From assembly GCA_002787455.1 (NCBI GenBank), contig PCWU01000076.1:1-8967 (forward strand): a DNA stretch of 8,967 bases, read 5' to 3'. Shown in pieces: positions 1 through 6,735 of the stretch (positions within the stretch are counted from its first letter, which is position 1; each line of letters begins with the position of its first letter). Under the pieces are notes generated by a model, which was not told the DNA's origin, searched no databases, and worked only from the letters and a program-made list of their open reading frames with translations. The stretch is from Gallionellaceae bacterium CG11_big_fil_rev_8_21_14_0_20_60_62. GTDB taxonomy: Bacteria; Pseudomonadota; Gammaproteobacteria; Burkholderiales; Gallionellaceae. The position numbers were made by a program, and so were the translations under genes.

Positions 1-127
1 CCCAGCCCAGGGTGTGGCCGAAGTAGCGGCGAAAATCTTCCATGACGCTGATCGCGTCGGTGCCCAGCGGCGGCTGGCGCATGATGCTGTGCTGTTTGGG
101 GATAAAGGGATTGGCGGGGGTATTCAC
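1..127 (-). CDS. glgP: Probable glycogen/alpha-glucan phosphorylase, N-terminus only (cut by window edge)
   Basis: This is the first 42 codons of a minus-strand gene that runs off the left edge. It begins at GTG (125-127) and reads VNTPANPFIPKQHSIMRQPP, then a segment containing TDAISVMEDFRRYFGHTLGW. The pattern of an acidic/small residue, a hydrophobic helix, then F-x-x-x-x-x-H-T-L-G resembles the N-terminus of bacterial glycogen/starch phosphorylases, which release glucose-1-phosphate from chain ends using pyridoxal phosphate. The catalytic and PLP-lysine regions lie outside the window, so the family call rests on this short stretch and on the glycogen-gene context. The GTG start is supported by an AGGAA Shine-Dalgarno (134-138) six bases upstream and by an in-frame stop at 167-169, with no ATG between. 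It lies 106 bases downstream of the GH57 stop and probably belongs to the same transcription unit. Another glucan-active enzyme is possible. Confidence 0.5.
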   Translation of the reverse strand, partial: MNTPANPFIPKQHSIMRQPPLGTDAISVMEDFRRYFGHTLGW

Positions 128-133
128 AATAAT

Positions 134-138
134 TTCCT
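134..138 (-). promoter_or_regulatory. Shine-Dalgarno of the phosphorylase-like gene
   Basis: On the minus strand AGGAA lies six bases before GTG (125-127). It decides in favour of a GTG start, since no ATG is available in frame before the upstream stop at 167-169. Confidence 0.5.
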
Positions 139-172
139 GAAATTGAAGTACGGCGAGGTGGTGATTCTAACA

Positions 173-238
173 AATAAGCGCTCCCTCGGCTGGCCTCGGC
201 AAGCCTCCTGCGCTCAAGTCGGGGGAAAAACGCTTATT
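173..238. repeat. 8-bp perfect inverted repeat bracketing a GC-rich 50-base core
   Basis: AATAAGCG (173-180) and its exact reverse complement CGCTTATT (231-238) flank a core. The core holds a direct repeat CCTCGGC/CCTCGGC (184-190 and 194-200) and GCGCTC twice (178-183 and 210-215). Read on the minus strand, the stem can be extended by about five pairs (UUCCC with GGGAG, one wobble) past a three-base bulge. The hairpin is followed by UUAUUUGUU, a weak U-rich run. The right arm contains the TAA stop of the GH57 gene (234-236). It may be an imperfect terminator or attenuator between the GH57 and phosphorylase-like genes, or a small dispersed repeat. The sequence alone does not separate these options. 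Confidence 0.5.
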
Positions 239-1970
239 CGGAACGGCGCATCGTGCCGCCGGCATCCGGAGTTCCGCCGCCCACGCTGATCACGCGTTGC
301 AAATCCATCGGGGCAGGCAATTTGAGCAGGCGGTAGAGGTTGCTCAGATTTTTTCTAAACAGCCGATCAAAAGAGGAAACACTCTGCGCGGAATTGTAGT
401 CGCCGAACCACCAGAACCAATCGGAGCCCTCGCAGTCGGCCAGCTGCTCGGTCGCCAGACGCATTTCTTCGGCATTCAGACGTCCGCTGTTGGTCACGAT
501 ATCGTAGCTGCGCTTGGCTTCACACAGCAGGTCCCAGCCGCGGTTTTTGTCCGGCGAGCCGATCCAGGTGCTGAACGTGCCATACACCCAGCTCCCTGCC
601 ACCAGCTGCTTCAGGCGGCCCGCCGTCGCGCGCCGGTTGGTTGATTCGGTGATCTCGACCTGCTCGCCAAAGGTTGTCGTGACGATTTGGGGATGCTGTT
701 CCAGCCTGCCATACAACTCCGACAGGAAATAGTAGCCATTATAGGGATAGTATTCCCAGGCGTTCTCGCCATCGAGGATGATAGACACCACCGGATCCTG
801 CTCACCCTGGTGCAGACGGAGAATCTCCTCCAACTGGTGAATAAAATCCTTGGCTGCATCGTCACCGCGCCATTTCGCGTATTCGAAGCCGATGCGGTCG
901 GACAGGTGATCGTCACGGAAAAAACAATAAACCGGTTTGGCGGCGCCTTCGGACAAATAAGGCTTGTACAAGTAACTCGATTTGTCGGGTAGGCCTTTGC
1001 CGTTGGTTTCGCGTTGCAAGCTGTGCGCCAGCACCGCCTGACCGGTGGCTGTCCATTTGAATCCCTGCTCCGCCAGCAGCTTGAGTGTCGCCCGCGACAG
1101 GCTGCCTTCGGAAGGCCATACGCCCTGCGCATCCATGCCGAAGTTGGCACGGTGGCTTTCCACCGCGCGCGCCAAATGCGCCTGCGCGCGGCGCAGCCCG
1201 CCGGGGTAGTAACCGGCCTGGGGCAAGGGCGCATTGGGTTCGCTCTCGCGCGCCGAATGGAAATCCAGCAATAAGGGCAGGATGGGATGATTATAGGGCG
1301 TGGTGGAAAGCTCGACCTGGCCGCGCTGGGCCAGCGCACGGTAACGGGGAATGATGCCTGCTATCAATTCGCCGATTAGCTGGAACAACTCCATCCGTTC
1401 GGCAAAAGTGAACTGGCTACCCTTGCTCATCAGGCGCGCCACCACCTCGCTGCTGCGCCGCACCGACTCACCCATCCACACCAGGTGGTACCAAACCAGC
1501 AGGTCGGACAAATACTGTCCCGACAGATAGGTCACGCTCTCGCGCCCGTGCCCTTCCATCATTTTTTGCAGGTCAAACAGATGCTGGTAGGCCCGGTACG
1601 GCTGCAACATTTTGGTGTGATTGCTTTTGAAGCAGCTATCCAGGATATGCAAGCGTTCCTGCTCGTTCAGCCCATCCAGATGCTCGCGGCACATCAGCCT
1701 AAGCAACTTGTCGCGAATCTGTCCGGATTCGAATTGCTGCGCGTAATCGAGCAACTGCTCGGCCAGAATCGGGACGAAATTCACCACCGCCTTTGCTTTG
1801 GGATGCTGTTCCAGGTGATACGCCATATCGGTGTAATCCTTCATGGCATGCAGATAAGTCCACGGCAGGACAAACTCGCCATTCAGGTAATCGCGGTAAT
1901 CGGGCTGGTGCATATGCCAGCACAACACCAGTTTCAGTTTTTTCTCGGTATGTTTCTTGCGGTGTGGCAT
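234..1970 (-). CDS. GH57 family glycoside hydrolase (amylopullulanase/alpha-amylase type)
   Basis: A 578-residue cytoplasmic protein, with no signal peptide visible, that should act on alpha-glucans by the retaining GH57 mechanism in a (beta/alpha)7 barrel. Visible GH57 motifs: HMHQPDY at 19-25 (motif 1, HQP); VELSTTPYNHPILPLL at 219-234 (motif 2); GVWPSEGS at 283-290 with probable nucleophile E288 (motif 3); SIILDGENAWEYYP at 396-409 with probable acid/base D400 (motif 4); GTFSTWIGSPDKNRGWD at 464-480 (motif 5). The C-terminal part (about 516-549) has the DWFWWFGDYNS and FDRLFRKNL signature common in this subfamily. The arrangement resembles amylopullulanase-type GH57 rather than the GH57 branching enzymes. 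Substrate specificity (debranching, amylase or glucanotransferase) cannot be fixed from sequence. I chose ATG 1970 (reading MPHRKK) over an in-frame GTG at 2021, because the 17 extra residues are unlike the family and overlap a GC-rich hairpin. Neither start has a convincing Shine-Dalgarno. It follows glgC by 169 bases. Confidence 0.88.
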   Translation of the reverse strand: MPHRKKHTEKKLKLVLCWHMHQPDYRDYLNGEFVLPWTYLHAMKDYTDMAYHLEQHPKAKAVVNFVPILAEQLLDYAQQFESGQIRDKLLRLMCREHLDGLNEQERLHILDSCFKSNHTKMLQPYRAYQHLFDLQKMMEGHGRESVTYLSGQYLSDLLVWYHLVWMGESVRRSSEVVARLMSKGSQFTFAERMELFQLIGELIAGIIPRYRALAQRGQVELSTTPYNHPILPLLLDFHSARESEPNAPLPQAGYYPGGLRRAQAHLARAVESHRANFGMDAQGVWPSEGSLSRATLKLLAEQGFKWTATGQAVLAHSLQRETNGKGLPDKSSYLYKPYLSEGAAKPVYCFFRDDHLSDRIGFEYAKWRGDDAAKDFIHQLEEILRLHQGEQDPVVSIILDGENAWEYYPYNGYYFLSELYGRLEQHPQIVTTTFGEQVEITESTNRRATAGRLKQLVAGSWVYGTFSTWIGSPDKNRGWDLLCEAKRSYDIVTNSGRLNAEEMRLATEQLADCEGSDWFWWFGDYNSAQSVSSFDRLFRKNLSNLYRLLKLPAPMDLQRVISVGGGTPDAGGTMRRSE

Positions 1971-1998
1971 AGGTATTGTCGGATTAATCTTGGGAAAG

Positions 1999-2027
1999 GC
2001 GCCCGGGCCATGGATGAGCACGGGCGC
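1999..2027. repeat. GC-rich hairpin in the glgC-GH57 spacer
   Basis: GCGCCCG (1999-2005) and CGGGCGC (2021-2027) form a perfect 7-bp, all-G/C stem with a 15-base loop. On the transcribed (minus) strand it is followed by CTTTCCC, too weak a U-tract for a standard intrinsic terminator. It lies 28 bases before the chosen GH57 ATG and covers the alternative GTG start, so it sits in the intergenic leader. It could reduce read-through, stabilise the upstream glgC mRNA end or affect GH57 translation. The rest of the spacer (1971-2139) shows no gene, and I could not support a promoter in it. Confidence 0.5.
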
Positions 2028-2139
2028 GCGCAGAAGAAAAAAGGATTACCCGGTTTTTTGCGGTACTCCGGTCGAATTGCGCCAACCTCGCGCATTTCCT
2101 TGTCCGTGTTAAACCGCGCAAACCGGCGGCCAATAAATT

Positions 2140-3423
2140 CTACCTGACGTGATGAATGGATTGGCCGAGCATATCCGGCGTAACCAGCGTAACACCGCCT
2201 TGCGAAACATGGAAACGCTTGGCATCTTCCTCGCGGTCAAAACCGATCTGCATGCCGTCCGGGATATCGCATTTGTTATCCAGCACGACTCTGCTCAATT
2301 TTACATTGTGGCCGATACGGCAACCGGACAAAATCACCGAATCCTTGACCACACTGCGCTCGCCTACGCGCACATCCGAAAAGAGCAGCGAATGCTGCAC
2401 GCTGGCGCCGCTGATGATGTCACCGCCGGAAACCATGGAATCGATTGCCTCGCCGCGCCGCCCCTCGTCATTGAACACGAATTTGGCCGGCGGCAACTGC
2501 TCCTGATAGGTCCAGATCGGCCAGGTTTTGTCGTACAGATCCAGATCGGGCACCACATTGACCATTTCCATATTGGCTTCCCAGTAGGCGTCTATCGTTC
2601 CCACATCGCGCCAATAGGCCTGCACGCCGTCTTTCACCCCGACACAGCTGTGCTCGTAGCGGTGCGCATATACGCGATAACGTTCGATCAGGTAAGGAAT
2701 GATGTCGTGGCCAAAATCATGGGTGGAACTTTTGGTGTCGGCATCGCGCACCAGTTGTTCGTACAGAAACTTGGCGTTGAACACATAAATGCCCATGCTG
2801 GCCAGCGCCCGGCCCGGTTTTCCCGGCAGTTCTGTCGGGTGCGCCGGTTTCTCGGAGAATTTGACGATACGGTCTTCCTCGTTCACCGTCATGACACCGA
2901 ATCCTGTCGCTTCCGCCACCGACACCTCAATGCAGCCGATCGTCATATCGGCATCGCTGCGCACATGCTCCGCCAGCATTTCGCCATAATCCATCTTGTA
3001 GATATGGTCGCCCGCCAGGATCACGATGTGCTCCGGATTGTAACCGCGCAGAATGTCGATATTCTGGAACACCGCATCGGCGGTGCCGCGATACCACTCC
3101 TCCTGGATACGCTGCTGCGCCGGCAACAAAGCGACGAACTCGTTAAATTCGCCGCGCAGGAACCCCCATCCCTTCTGGATGTGCTCGATCAGGCTGTGCG
3201 CCTTGTACTGGGTGACCACCCCGATGCGGCGGATGCCGGAGTTGATGCAGTTGGACATTGGGAAATCGATGATACGAAACTTGCCGCCGAACTGCACCGC
3301 CGGTTTGGCATTCCAGTCAGTCATATTGTGCAAGCGGCTGCCGCGCCCGCCGGCCAGCACCAGCGCGACGGTGTTCTTGGTCAGGGTGCTGATGAAACGT
3401 GGTGAATGCATATCCTTTGCCAT
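2140..3423 (-). CDS. glgC: Glucose-1-phosphate adenylyltransferase (ADP-glucose pyrophosphorylase)
   Basis: A 427-residue cytoplasmic enzyme that makes ADP-glucose and PPi from ATP and glucose-1-P, the committed step of bacterial glycogen synthesis. The N-terminal nucleotidyltransferase domain (about 18-290) starts with LAGGRGSRL (23-31), then AKPAVQFGGKFRIIDFPMSN (39-58). K40 matches the E. coli fructose-1,6-bisphosphate-linked lysine K39. WYRGTADAV (110-118) carries the ATP-contact tyrosine Y111. LAGDHIYKMDY (136-146) carries the catalytic aspartate D139 (E. coli D142). KFSEKPAHP (188-196) carries the glucose-1-P lysine K192 (E. coli K195). The C-terminal left-handed beta-helix (about 335-395) shows hexapeptide-like turns. 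Length and residue spacing match the E. coli homotetrameric enzyme (431 aa). Allosteric activation by fructose-1,6-bisphosphate is inferred, not shown. The ATG at 3421-3423 has a strong GGAGGG Shine-Dalgarno. It lies 14 bases after glgA, so it is surely cotranscribed with it. Confidence 0.98.
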   Translation of the reverse strand: MAKDMHSPRFISTLTKNTVALVLAGGRGSRLHNMTDWNAKPAVQFGGKFRIIDFPMSNCINSGIRRIGVVTQYKAHSLIEHIQKGWGFLRGEFNEFVALLPAQQRIQEEWYRGTADAVFQNIDILRGYNPEHIVILAGDHIYKMDYGEMLAEHVRSDADMTIGCIEVSVAEATGFGVMTVNEEDRIVKFSEKPAHPTELPGKPGRALASMGIYVFNAKFLYEQLVRDADTKSSTHDFGHDIIPYLIERYRVYAHRYEHSCVGVKDGVQAYWRDVGTIDAYWEANMEMVNVVPDLDLYDKTWPIWTYQEQLPPAKFVFNDEGRRGEAIDSMVSGGDIISGASVQHSLLFSDVRVGERSVVKDSVILSGCRIGHNVKLSRVVLDNKCDIPDGMQIGFDREEDAKRFHVSQGGVTLVTPDMLGQSIHHVR

Positions 3424-3427
3424 ATTG

Positions 3428-3433
3428 CCCTCC
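3428..3433 (-). promoter_or_regulatory. Shine-Dalgarno of glgC
   Basis: GGAGGG on the minus strand lies four bases before the glgC ATG (3421-3423), inside the 14-base glgA-glgC gap. It fixes this ATG rather than the later in-frame Met5 as the start. Confidence 0.8.
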
Positions 3434-3437
3434 GTGT

Positions 3438-4877
3438 TTAGCTTTCGAGTATTTTGTTATAAAGATCAAGATAAAGCTGCGCGCTGTGGCGCCAGCCCAC
3501 ATCGCGCTGCATACCGTTGCGCTGGATGCGCCGGAATGTCTGCGGATCGCGGTAACACTCGATCGCCCATTTGATCGTCTGCTGCAGCGCTTGCGCGCCA
3601 GGGTCGTCGAATATAAATCCGCTACCGCCTTCCAGGCTGGCATTCACCACCGAATCGGCCAAGCCCCCGGTGCGGCGCACCACCGGCGGGGTGCCGTAGT
3701 GCATGCCGTACATCTGGTTCAGTCCGCACGGTTCGAAACGCGAAGGCATCAGGAAGATGTCCGCTCCGGCCATGATCTGGTGCGACAGCGGTTCATCGAA
3801 ACCGATGGTGACCGATACGCGCCCGGCGTAACGTTGCTCCAGTTGCCGATAGCGCCGTTCGAAGTCCGCATCGCCGCTGCCCAGCACCGCCAGTTGCGCG
3901 CCGCTTTCCAGCAGCGCGGGCAGGCATTCCAGCAACAGATCCAGCCCCTTCTGGTAGGTCAGGCGGCTGACCACCCCGAGCAGAGGCACATGCTCGTCCA
4001 CTGCCAGCCCCAGCCGATGCTGTAACGCCAACTTGCCCTGTGTCTTGCCGGACAAATCATTGGCGTCGTAGCGCGCGGTCAAGTGTTTGTCGGTTTGCGG
4101 ATTCCACTCTTCTTCGTCGATACCGTTGAGGATACCCGACAGATGCGACTTGCGAGCGGTGAGCAGACCCTGCATACCGTAACCCATTTCCGTCGCCTGA
4201 ATCTCGTGCGCATAGGTCGGACTGACCGTTACGATGTGGTCCGCGTACTGCAAGCCCGATTTGAGGAAAGACAGGTTGCCGTGGAATTCCACCCCGTGCA
4301 TATGAAACATCTGCTGCGGAATCTCCAGCGCCTTAATCCAGTCGCGGTCAAAATTGCCCTGGAAAGCGATGTTGTGGACCGCCATGATGCTTTTCGCGTG
4401 TTGTCCGCCCAGAGCGTGCAGATAAGCGGGCACCAAACCGGTCTGCCAGTCGTTGCAATGCACCACCTCAGCCTGCCAGTCCAGCGGACTCTGTGCGCTG
4501 CCCAACAGTGCAGCCACTTTGGCCAATAGGCCAAAACGCATCGGGTTGTCCGGCCAGTCGCCGCCCAGATGGTACTGGTAAGGACCCGCCACGCGGCAGA
4601 AATACTGCGGCGCGTCCAGTACATAAACCGGCACCCCGGTATCCGGCATCTTTGCGGTCAGCAGTCGGATCTTCGGTTGCCCCGCAAACACCGAAAAGGT
4701 GGCAGCCACTTTCTTCGCTTTAAGGCTGTCCAAAACCTGGCTGTAACCGGGCAACAACAGGCGCACATCCTGCCCCAGCACCTGCAGGGCGGCAGGCAGG
4801 GAGGCGCTGACATCGGCCAGACCGCCGGTCTTGACCAGCGGATGCACTTCGGAAGTGGCGAACAGAATACGTGTCAT
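3438..4877 (-). CDS. glgA: Glycogen synthase (ADP-glucose-dependent, GT5)
   Basis: A 479-residue GT-B fold glucosyltransferase that transfers glucose from ADP-glucose to the non-reducing end of an alpha-1,4-glucan. The N-terminal domain (GT5, about 1-245) starts with the synthase signature EVHPLVKTGGLADVSASLP (10-28), in which K16-TGGL contacts ADP-glucose. CNDWQTGLVPAYL follows (141-153), then the AVHNIAFQG block (166-174) with H168 (E. coli H161). The C-terminal glycosyltransferase domain (about 250-475) has SRLTYQKGLD (304-313) with R305 and K310 (E. coli R300 and K305). SRFEPCGLNQMYGMHYGTPP (379-398) carries the catalytic E382 (E. coli E377), followed by a second TGGLADSV (403-410). Length matches the family (about 477 aa). 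The ATG overlaps the pgi stop as ATGA (4874-4877). No good Shine-Dalgarno is visible, so translation is probably coupled to pgi. The stop is 14 bases before glgC. Confidence 0.98.
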   Translation of the reverse strand: MTRILFATSEVHPLVKTGGLADVSASLPAALQVLGQDVRLLLPGYSQVLDSLKAKKVAATFSVFAGQPKIRLLTAKMPDTGVPVYVLDAPQYFCRVAGPYQYHLGGDWPDNPMRFGLLAKVAALLGSAQSPLDWQAEVVHCNDWQTGLVPAYLHALGGQHAKSIMAVHNIAFQGNFDRDWIKALEIPQQMFHMHGVEFHGNLSFLKSGLQYADHIVTVSPTYAHEIQATEMGYGMQGLLTARKSHLSGILNGIDEEEWNPQTDKHLTARYDANDLSGKTQGKLALQHRLGLAVDEHVPLLGVVSRLTYQKGLDLLLECLPALLESGAQLAVLGSGDADFERRYRQLEQRYAGRVSVTIGFDEPLSHQIMAGADIFLMPSRFEPCGLNQMYGMHYGTPPVVRRTGGLADSVVNASLEGGSGFIFDDPGAQALQQTIKWAIECYRDPQTFRRIQRNGMQRDVGWRHSAQLYLDLYNKILES

Positions 4878-6532
4878 GATTTTTGCCGGAGCGATTTGTA
4901 ATGGTTGACAAGCCCGTTGGTCGAGGCGTCATGGCCGCTCACCCGGGCACCGTCGCGCAGTTCGGGCAGAATATTGGAAGCCAATTGCTTGCCCAGTTCC
5001 ACTCCCCACTGATCAAAGGAATTGATGTTCCAGATCACCCCCTGCACGAAGATCTTGTGTTCGTACAACGCGATCAGCCGGCCCAACGTGCGCGGCGTCA
5101 GGCGCTCGAACATAATCGAGTTGGTAGGCTTGTTGCCGGCGAACACCTTGTGCGGCAACAGCATGGCGATACTGTCCGCATCCATGCCGGCCGCTTCCAG
5201 TTCGGCGCGCGCTTCGTCCGCGCTCTTGCCTTTCATCAGCGCTTCGGTCTGTGCAAAATAGTTGGAAAGCAGGGTCGCATGATGCTCACCCAGCGGATAC
5301 TGGCTGTTCGCAGGCGCGATGAAATCGGCCGGGATTATCTGCGTGCCCTGATGGATCAACTGGTAATACGCGTGCTGGCCGTTGGTGCCGGTGCCGCCCC
5401 ACAGCACCGGGCCGGTGGCGTAATCCACCGCATTGCCCTGCCGGTCCACATATTTACCGTTGCTTTCCATGTCGGCCTGCTGGAAATAAGCGGTGAAATA
5501 TTCCAGCGACTGGTCGTAAGGCAGGATGGCATGGGTCGCCGCGTCATGGAAGTTGCGATACCACACGCCGAGCAGCGCAAGAATGACCGGCATGTTCTGC
5601 GCCAGGGGCGCAGTGCAGAAATGCCGGTCCATGTCGTCGGCGCCGCGCAGCAATTCTTCGAAATGCTCCATACCGACATACAGGGCGATGGACAAGCCGA
5701 TGGCTGACCACAGGGAATAACGCCCGCCCACCCAGTCGGAGAATTCGAACATGTTGTTCGGGTCGATGCCGAACGCCGCCACCGCCTGTGCATTGGTGGA
5801 AAGCGCGACGAAATGCTTTGCCACCTGGCTCGCGTCGCCCGCGTGTTGCACCAGCCAGTCACGGGCGGAACTCGCATTCAGCAAGGTTTCCTGCGTGTTG
5901 AAAGTCTTGGACGCCACGATGAACAGGGTGGTTTCCGGATCCAGTCCGGCCAGACAGGTCGTAATGTCAGCCCCGTCCACATTGGAAACAAAATGCGCGC
6001 GCAGCCTGGGTGAGGCATAGGGTTGCAAGGCGCGGCATACCATCAGCGGCCCTAGATAGGAGCCGCCAATACCGATGTTCACCACATCGGTGATCGGCTT
6101 GCCGCTATAGCCGCGCCACACTCCGTTGCGCACACTGTTGACAAACAGGCGCATCTTTTCCAGCACATGCCTGACCCCGGTCAGCACGTCGATGTTGTCC
6201 AGCCGGATCGGTGCGTGCGCAGGATCAACCGCCGCGCGCAACGCGGTGTGCAACACGGCACGCCGCTCGGTGAAATTGATTTTTTCCCCGCCGAACATCC
6301 GGTCGCGCCAGGCGGCAACCTGCGCCTGCTCGGCCAAAGCCAGCAACAGGCGCATCGCCTCGTCGTCGATCAGATTCTTGGAGTAATCGAGCAGCAGATC
6401 ATCGAATCGCAACGAATACCGGGCGAACCGCTGCGCATCTCCGACGAAAGCCTCGCGCAGGGAAAAATCCTGTAATGCCGATTGATGTTGCTGTAACGCT
6501 TGCCAGACTGGAGATTGGGTCAATTGGGACAT
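4874..6532 (-). CDS. pgi: Glucose-6-phosphate isomerase
   Basis: A 552-residue cytoplasmic isomerase interconverting glucose-6-P and fructose-6-P (E. coli 549 aa). The two SIS domains are recognisable. IGIGGSYLGP (153-162) and the sugar-phosphate loop ASKTFNTQET (207-216) lie in the first. PGI signature 1 is VGGRYSLWSAIGL (268-280). Signature 2 is GVIWNINSFDQWGVELGK (498-515). Catalytic residues fall at the expected places: E356 in DMESNGK, H387 in NGQHAYY and K515 in VELGK (E. coli E355, H386, K514). The ATG (6530-6532) has an AGG(T) weak Shine-Dalgarno about seven bases upstream. It is preceded by the repeat-rich 203-base spacer after glgB and overlaps glgA by four bases. Its place inside a glycogen cluster suggests it feeds gluconeogenic fructose-6-P toward glucose-1-P and ADP-glucose. 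A phosphoglucomutase is not in the window. Confidence 0.98.
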   Translation of the reverse strand: MSQLTQSPVWQALQQHQSALQDFSLREAFVGDAQRFARYSLRFDDLLLDYSKNLIDDEAMRLLLALAEQAQVAAWRDRMFGGEKINFTERRAVLHTALRAAVDPAHAPIRLDNIDVLTGVRHVLEKMRLFVNSVRNGVWRGYSGKPITDVVNIGIGGSYLGPLMVCRALQPYASPRLRAHFVSNVDGADITTCLAGLDPETTLFIVASKTFNTQETLLNASSARDWLVQHAGDASQVAKHFVALSTNAQAVAAFGIDPNNMFEFSDWVGGRYSLWSAIGLSIALYVGMEHFEELLRGADDMDRHFCTAPLAQNMPVILALLGVWYRNFHDAATHAILPYDQSLEYFTAYFQQADMESNGKYVDRQGNAVDYATGPVLWGGTGTNGQHAYYQLIHQGTQIIPADFIAPANSQYPLGEHHATLLSNYFAQTEALMKGKSADEARAELEAAGMDADSIAMLLPHKVFAGNKPTNSIMFERLTPRTLGRLIALYEHKIFVQGVIWNINSFDQWGVELGKQLASNILPELRDGARVSGHDASTNGLVNHYKSLRQKS

Positions 6533-6563
6533 AACAAAACCTATCTAATCCTGCTTTGAATTT

Positions 6564-6613
6564 AACGGGCATAACACTTGCCATGCCTGGTGATGAAATA
6601 CGCCATGCCCGTT
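6564..6613. repeat. 9-bp perfect inverted repeat upstream of pgi
   Basis: AACGGGCAT (6564-6572) and ATGCCCGTT (6605-6613) are exact reverse complements around a 32-base loop. The loop and right arm also hold a direct repeat GCCATGCC (6580-6587 and 6602-6609), 22 bases apart start to start. The structure lies 31 bases upstream of the pgi start. On the minus-strand transcript the stem is followed by AAATTC, so it is not an intrinsic terminator. It could be a protein-binding site, an RNA structure in the pgi leader, or the flank of the neighbouring palindromic element, with which it shares three bases. Confidence 0.55.
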
Positions 6614-6714
6614 CCCTCTCCCCAACCCTCTGGTGAAACCACCAGCCATTCGACTAAGCACGATAAAACCGTGCAAGTCGCTGGTTATTCCGCAAGCGGG
6701 CGAGGGAGCGAACA
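6611..6714. repeat. MITE-like imperfect palindrome between glgB and pgi
   Basis: The 104-base segment starts GTTCCCTCTCCCC on the plus strand and ends GGGCGAGGGAGCGAAC. With bulges the ends pair as GTTC/GAAC, CCTC/GAGG and CCC/GGG. Inside is a hairpin: ACCAGC (6641-6646) with GCTGGT (6680-6685), then GACT/AGTC, then GCACG/CGTGC around a 7-base loop, about 15 pairs with small bulges. An alternative 6-bp hairpin, CTGGTG (6630-6635) with CACCAG (6640-6645), shares bases with the first. From memory, the CCCTCTCCCCAACCCTC string and the CGCAAGCGGG-GAGGGAG string resemble halves of intergenic repeats dispersed in many proteobacteria. That resemblance is recollection, not a search. The element may also act as an mRNA end or processing structure behind glgB. 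I see no protein gene in it. Confidence 0.55.
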
Positions 6715-6735
6715 AATCGCTGGGCAAATTTCACG

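Noticed and set aside
14..289. A 91-codon plus-strand open frame at the left edge
   Set aside because: It runs antisense to the phosphorylase-like gene and the GH57 3' end and across the inverted repeat. Nothing supports translation.
2041..2092. A/T runs in the glgC-GH57 spacer as a possible intrinsic terminator
   Set aside because: The A-rich and T-rich runs do not flank a stable G/C stem in either direction, only 3-4 bp pairings.
1485..2147. A 220-codon plus-strand open frame opposite the GH57 gene and the spacer
   Set aside because: It is mostly antisense to the conserved GH57 coding sequence, has no family resemblance that I can see and no Shine-Dalgarno support.
2149..3405. A 418-codon open frame on the plus strand, exactly opposite glgC
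   Set aside because: It has no recognisable domain and lies antisense to a clear glgC. GC-rich codon bias in glgC readily leaves the complementary frame open, so it is read as a shadow.
4883..5707. A 274-codon plus-strand open frame opposite pgi
   Set aside because: It is antisense to a fully conserved pgi. The composition is typical of a complementary shadow frame.
6545..6727. A 60-codon minus-strand open frame in the glgB-pgi spacer
   Set aside because: It is a translation of the palindromic repeat element. It has no Shine-Dalgarno and no protein-like features.
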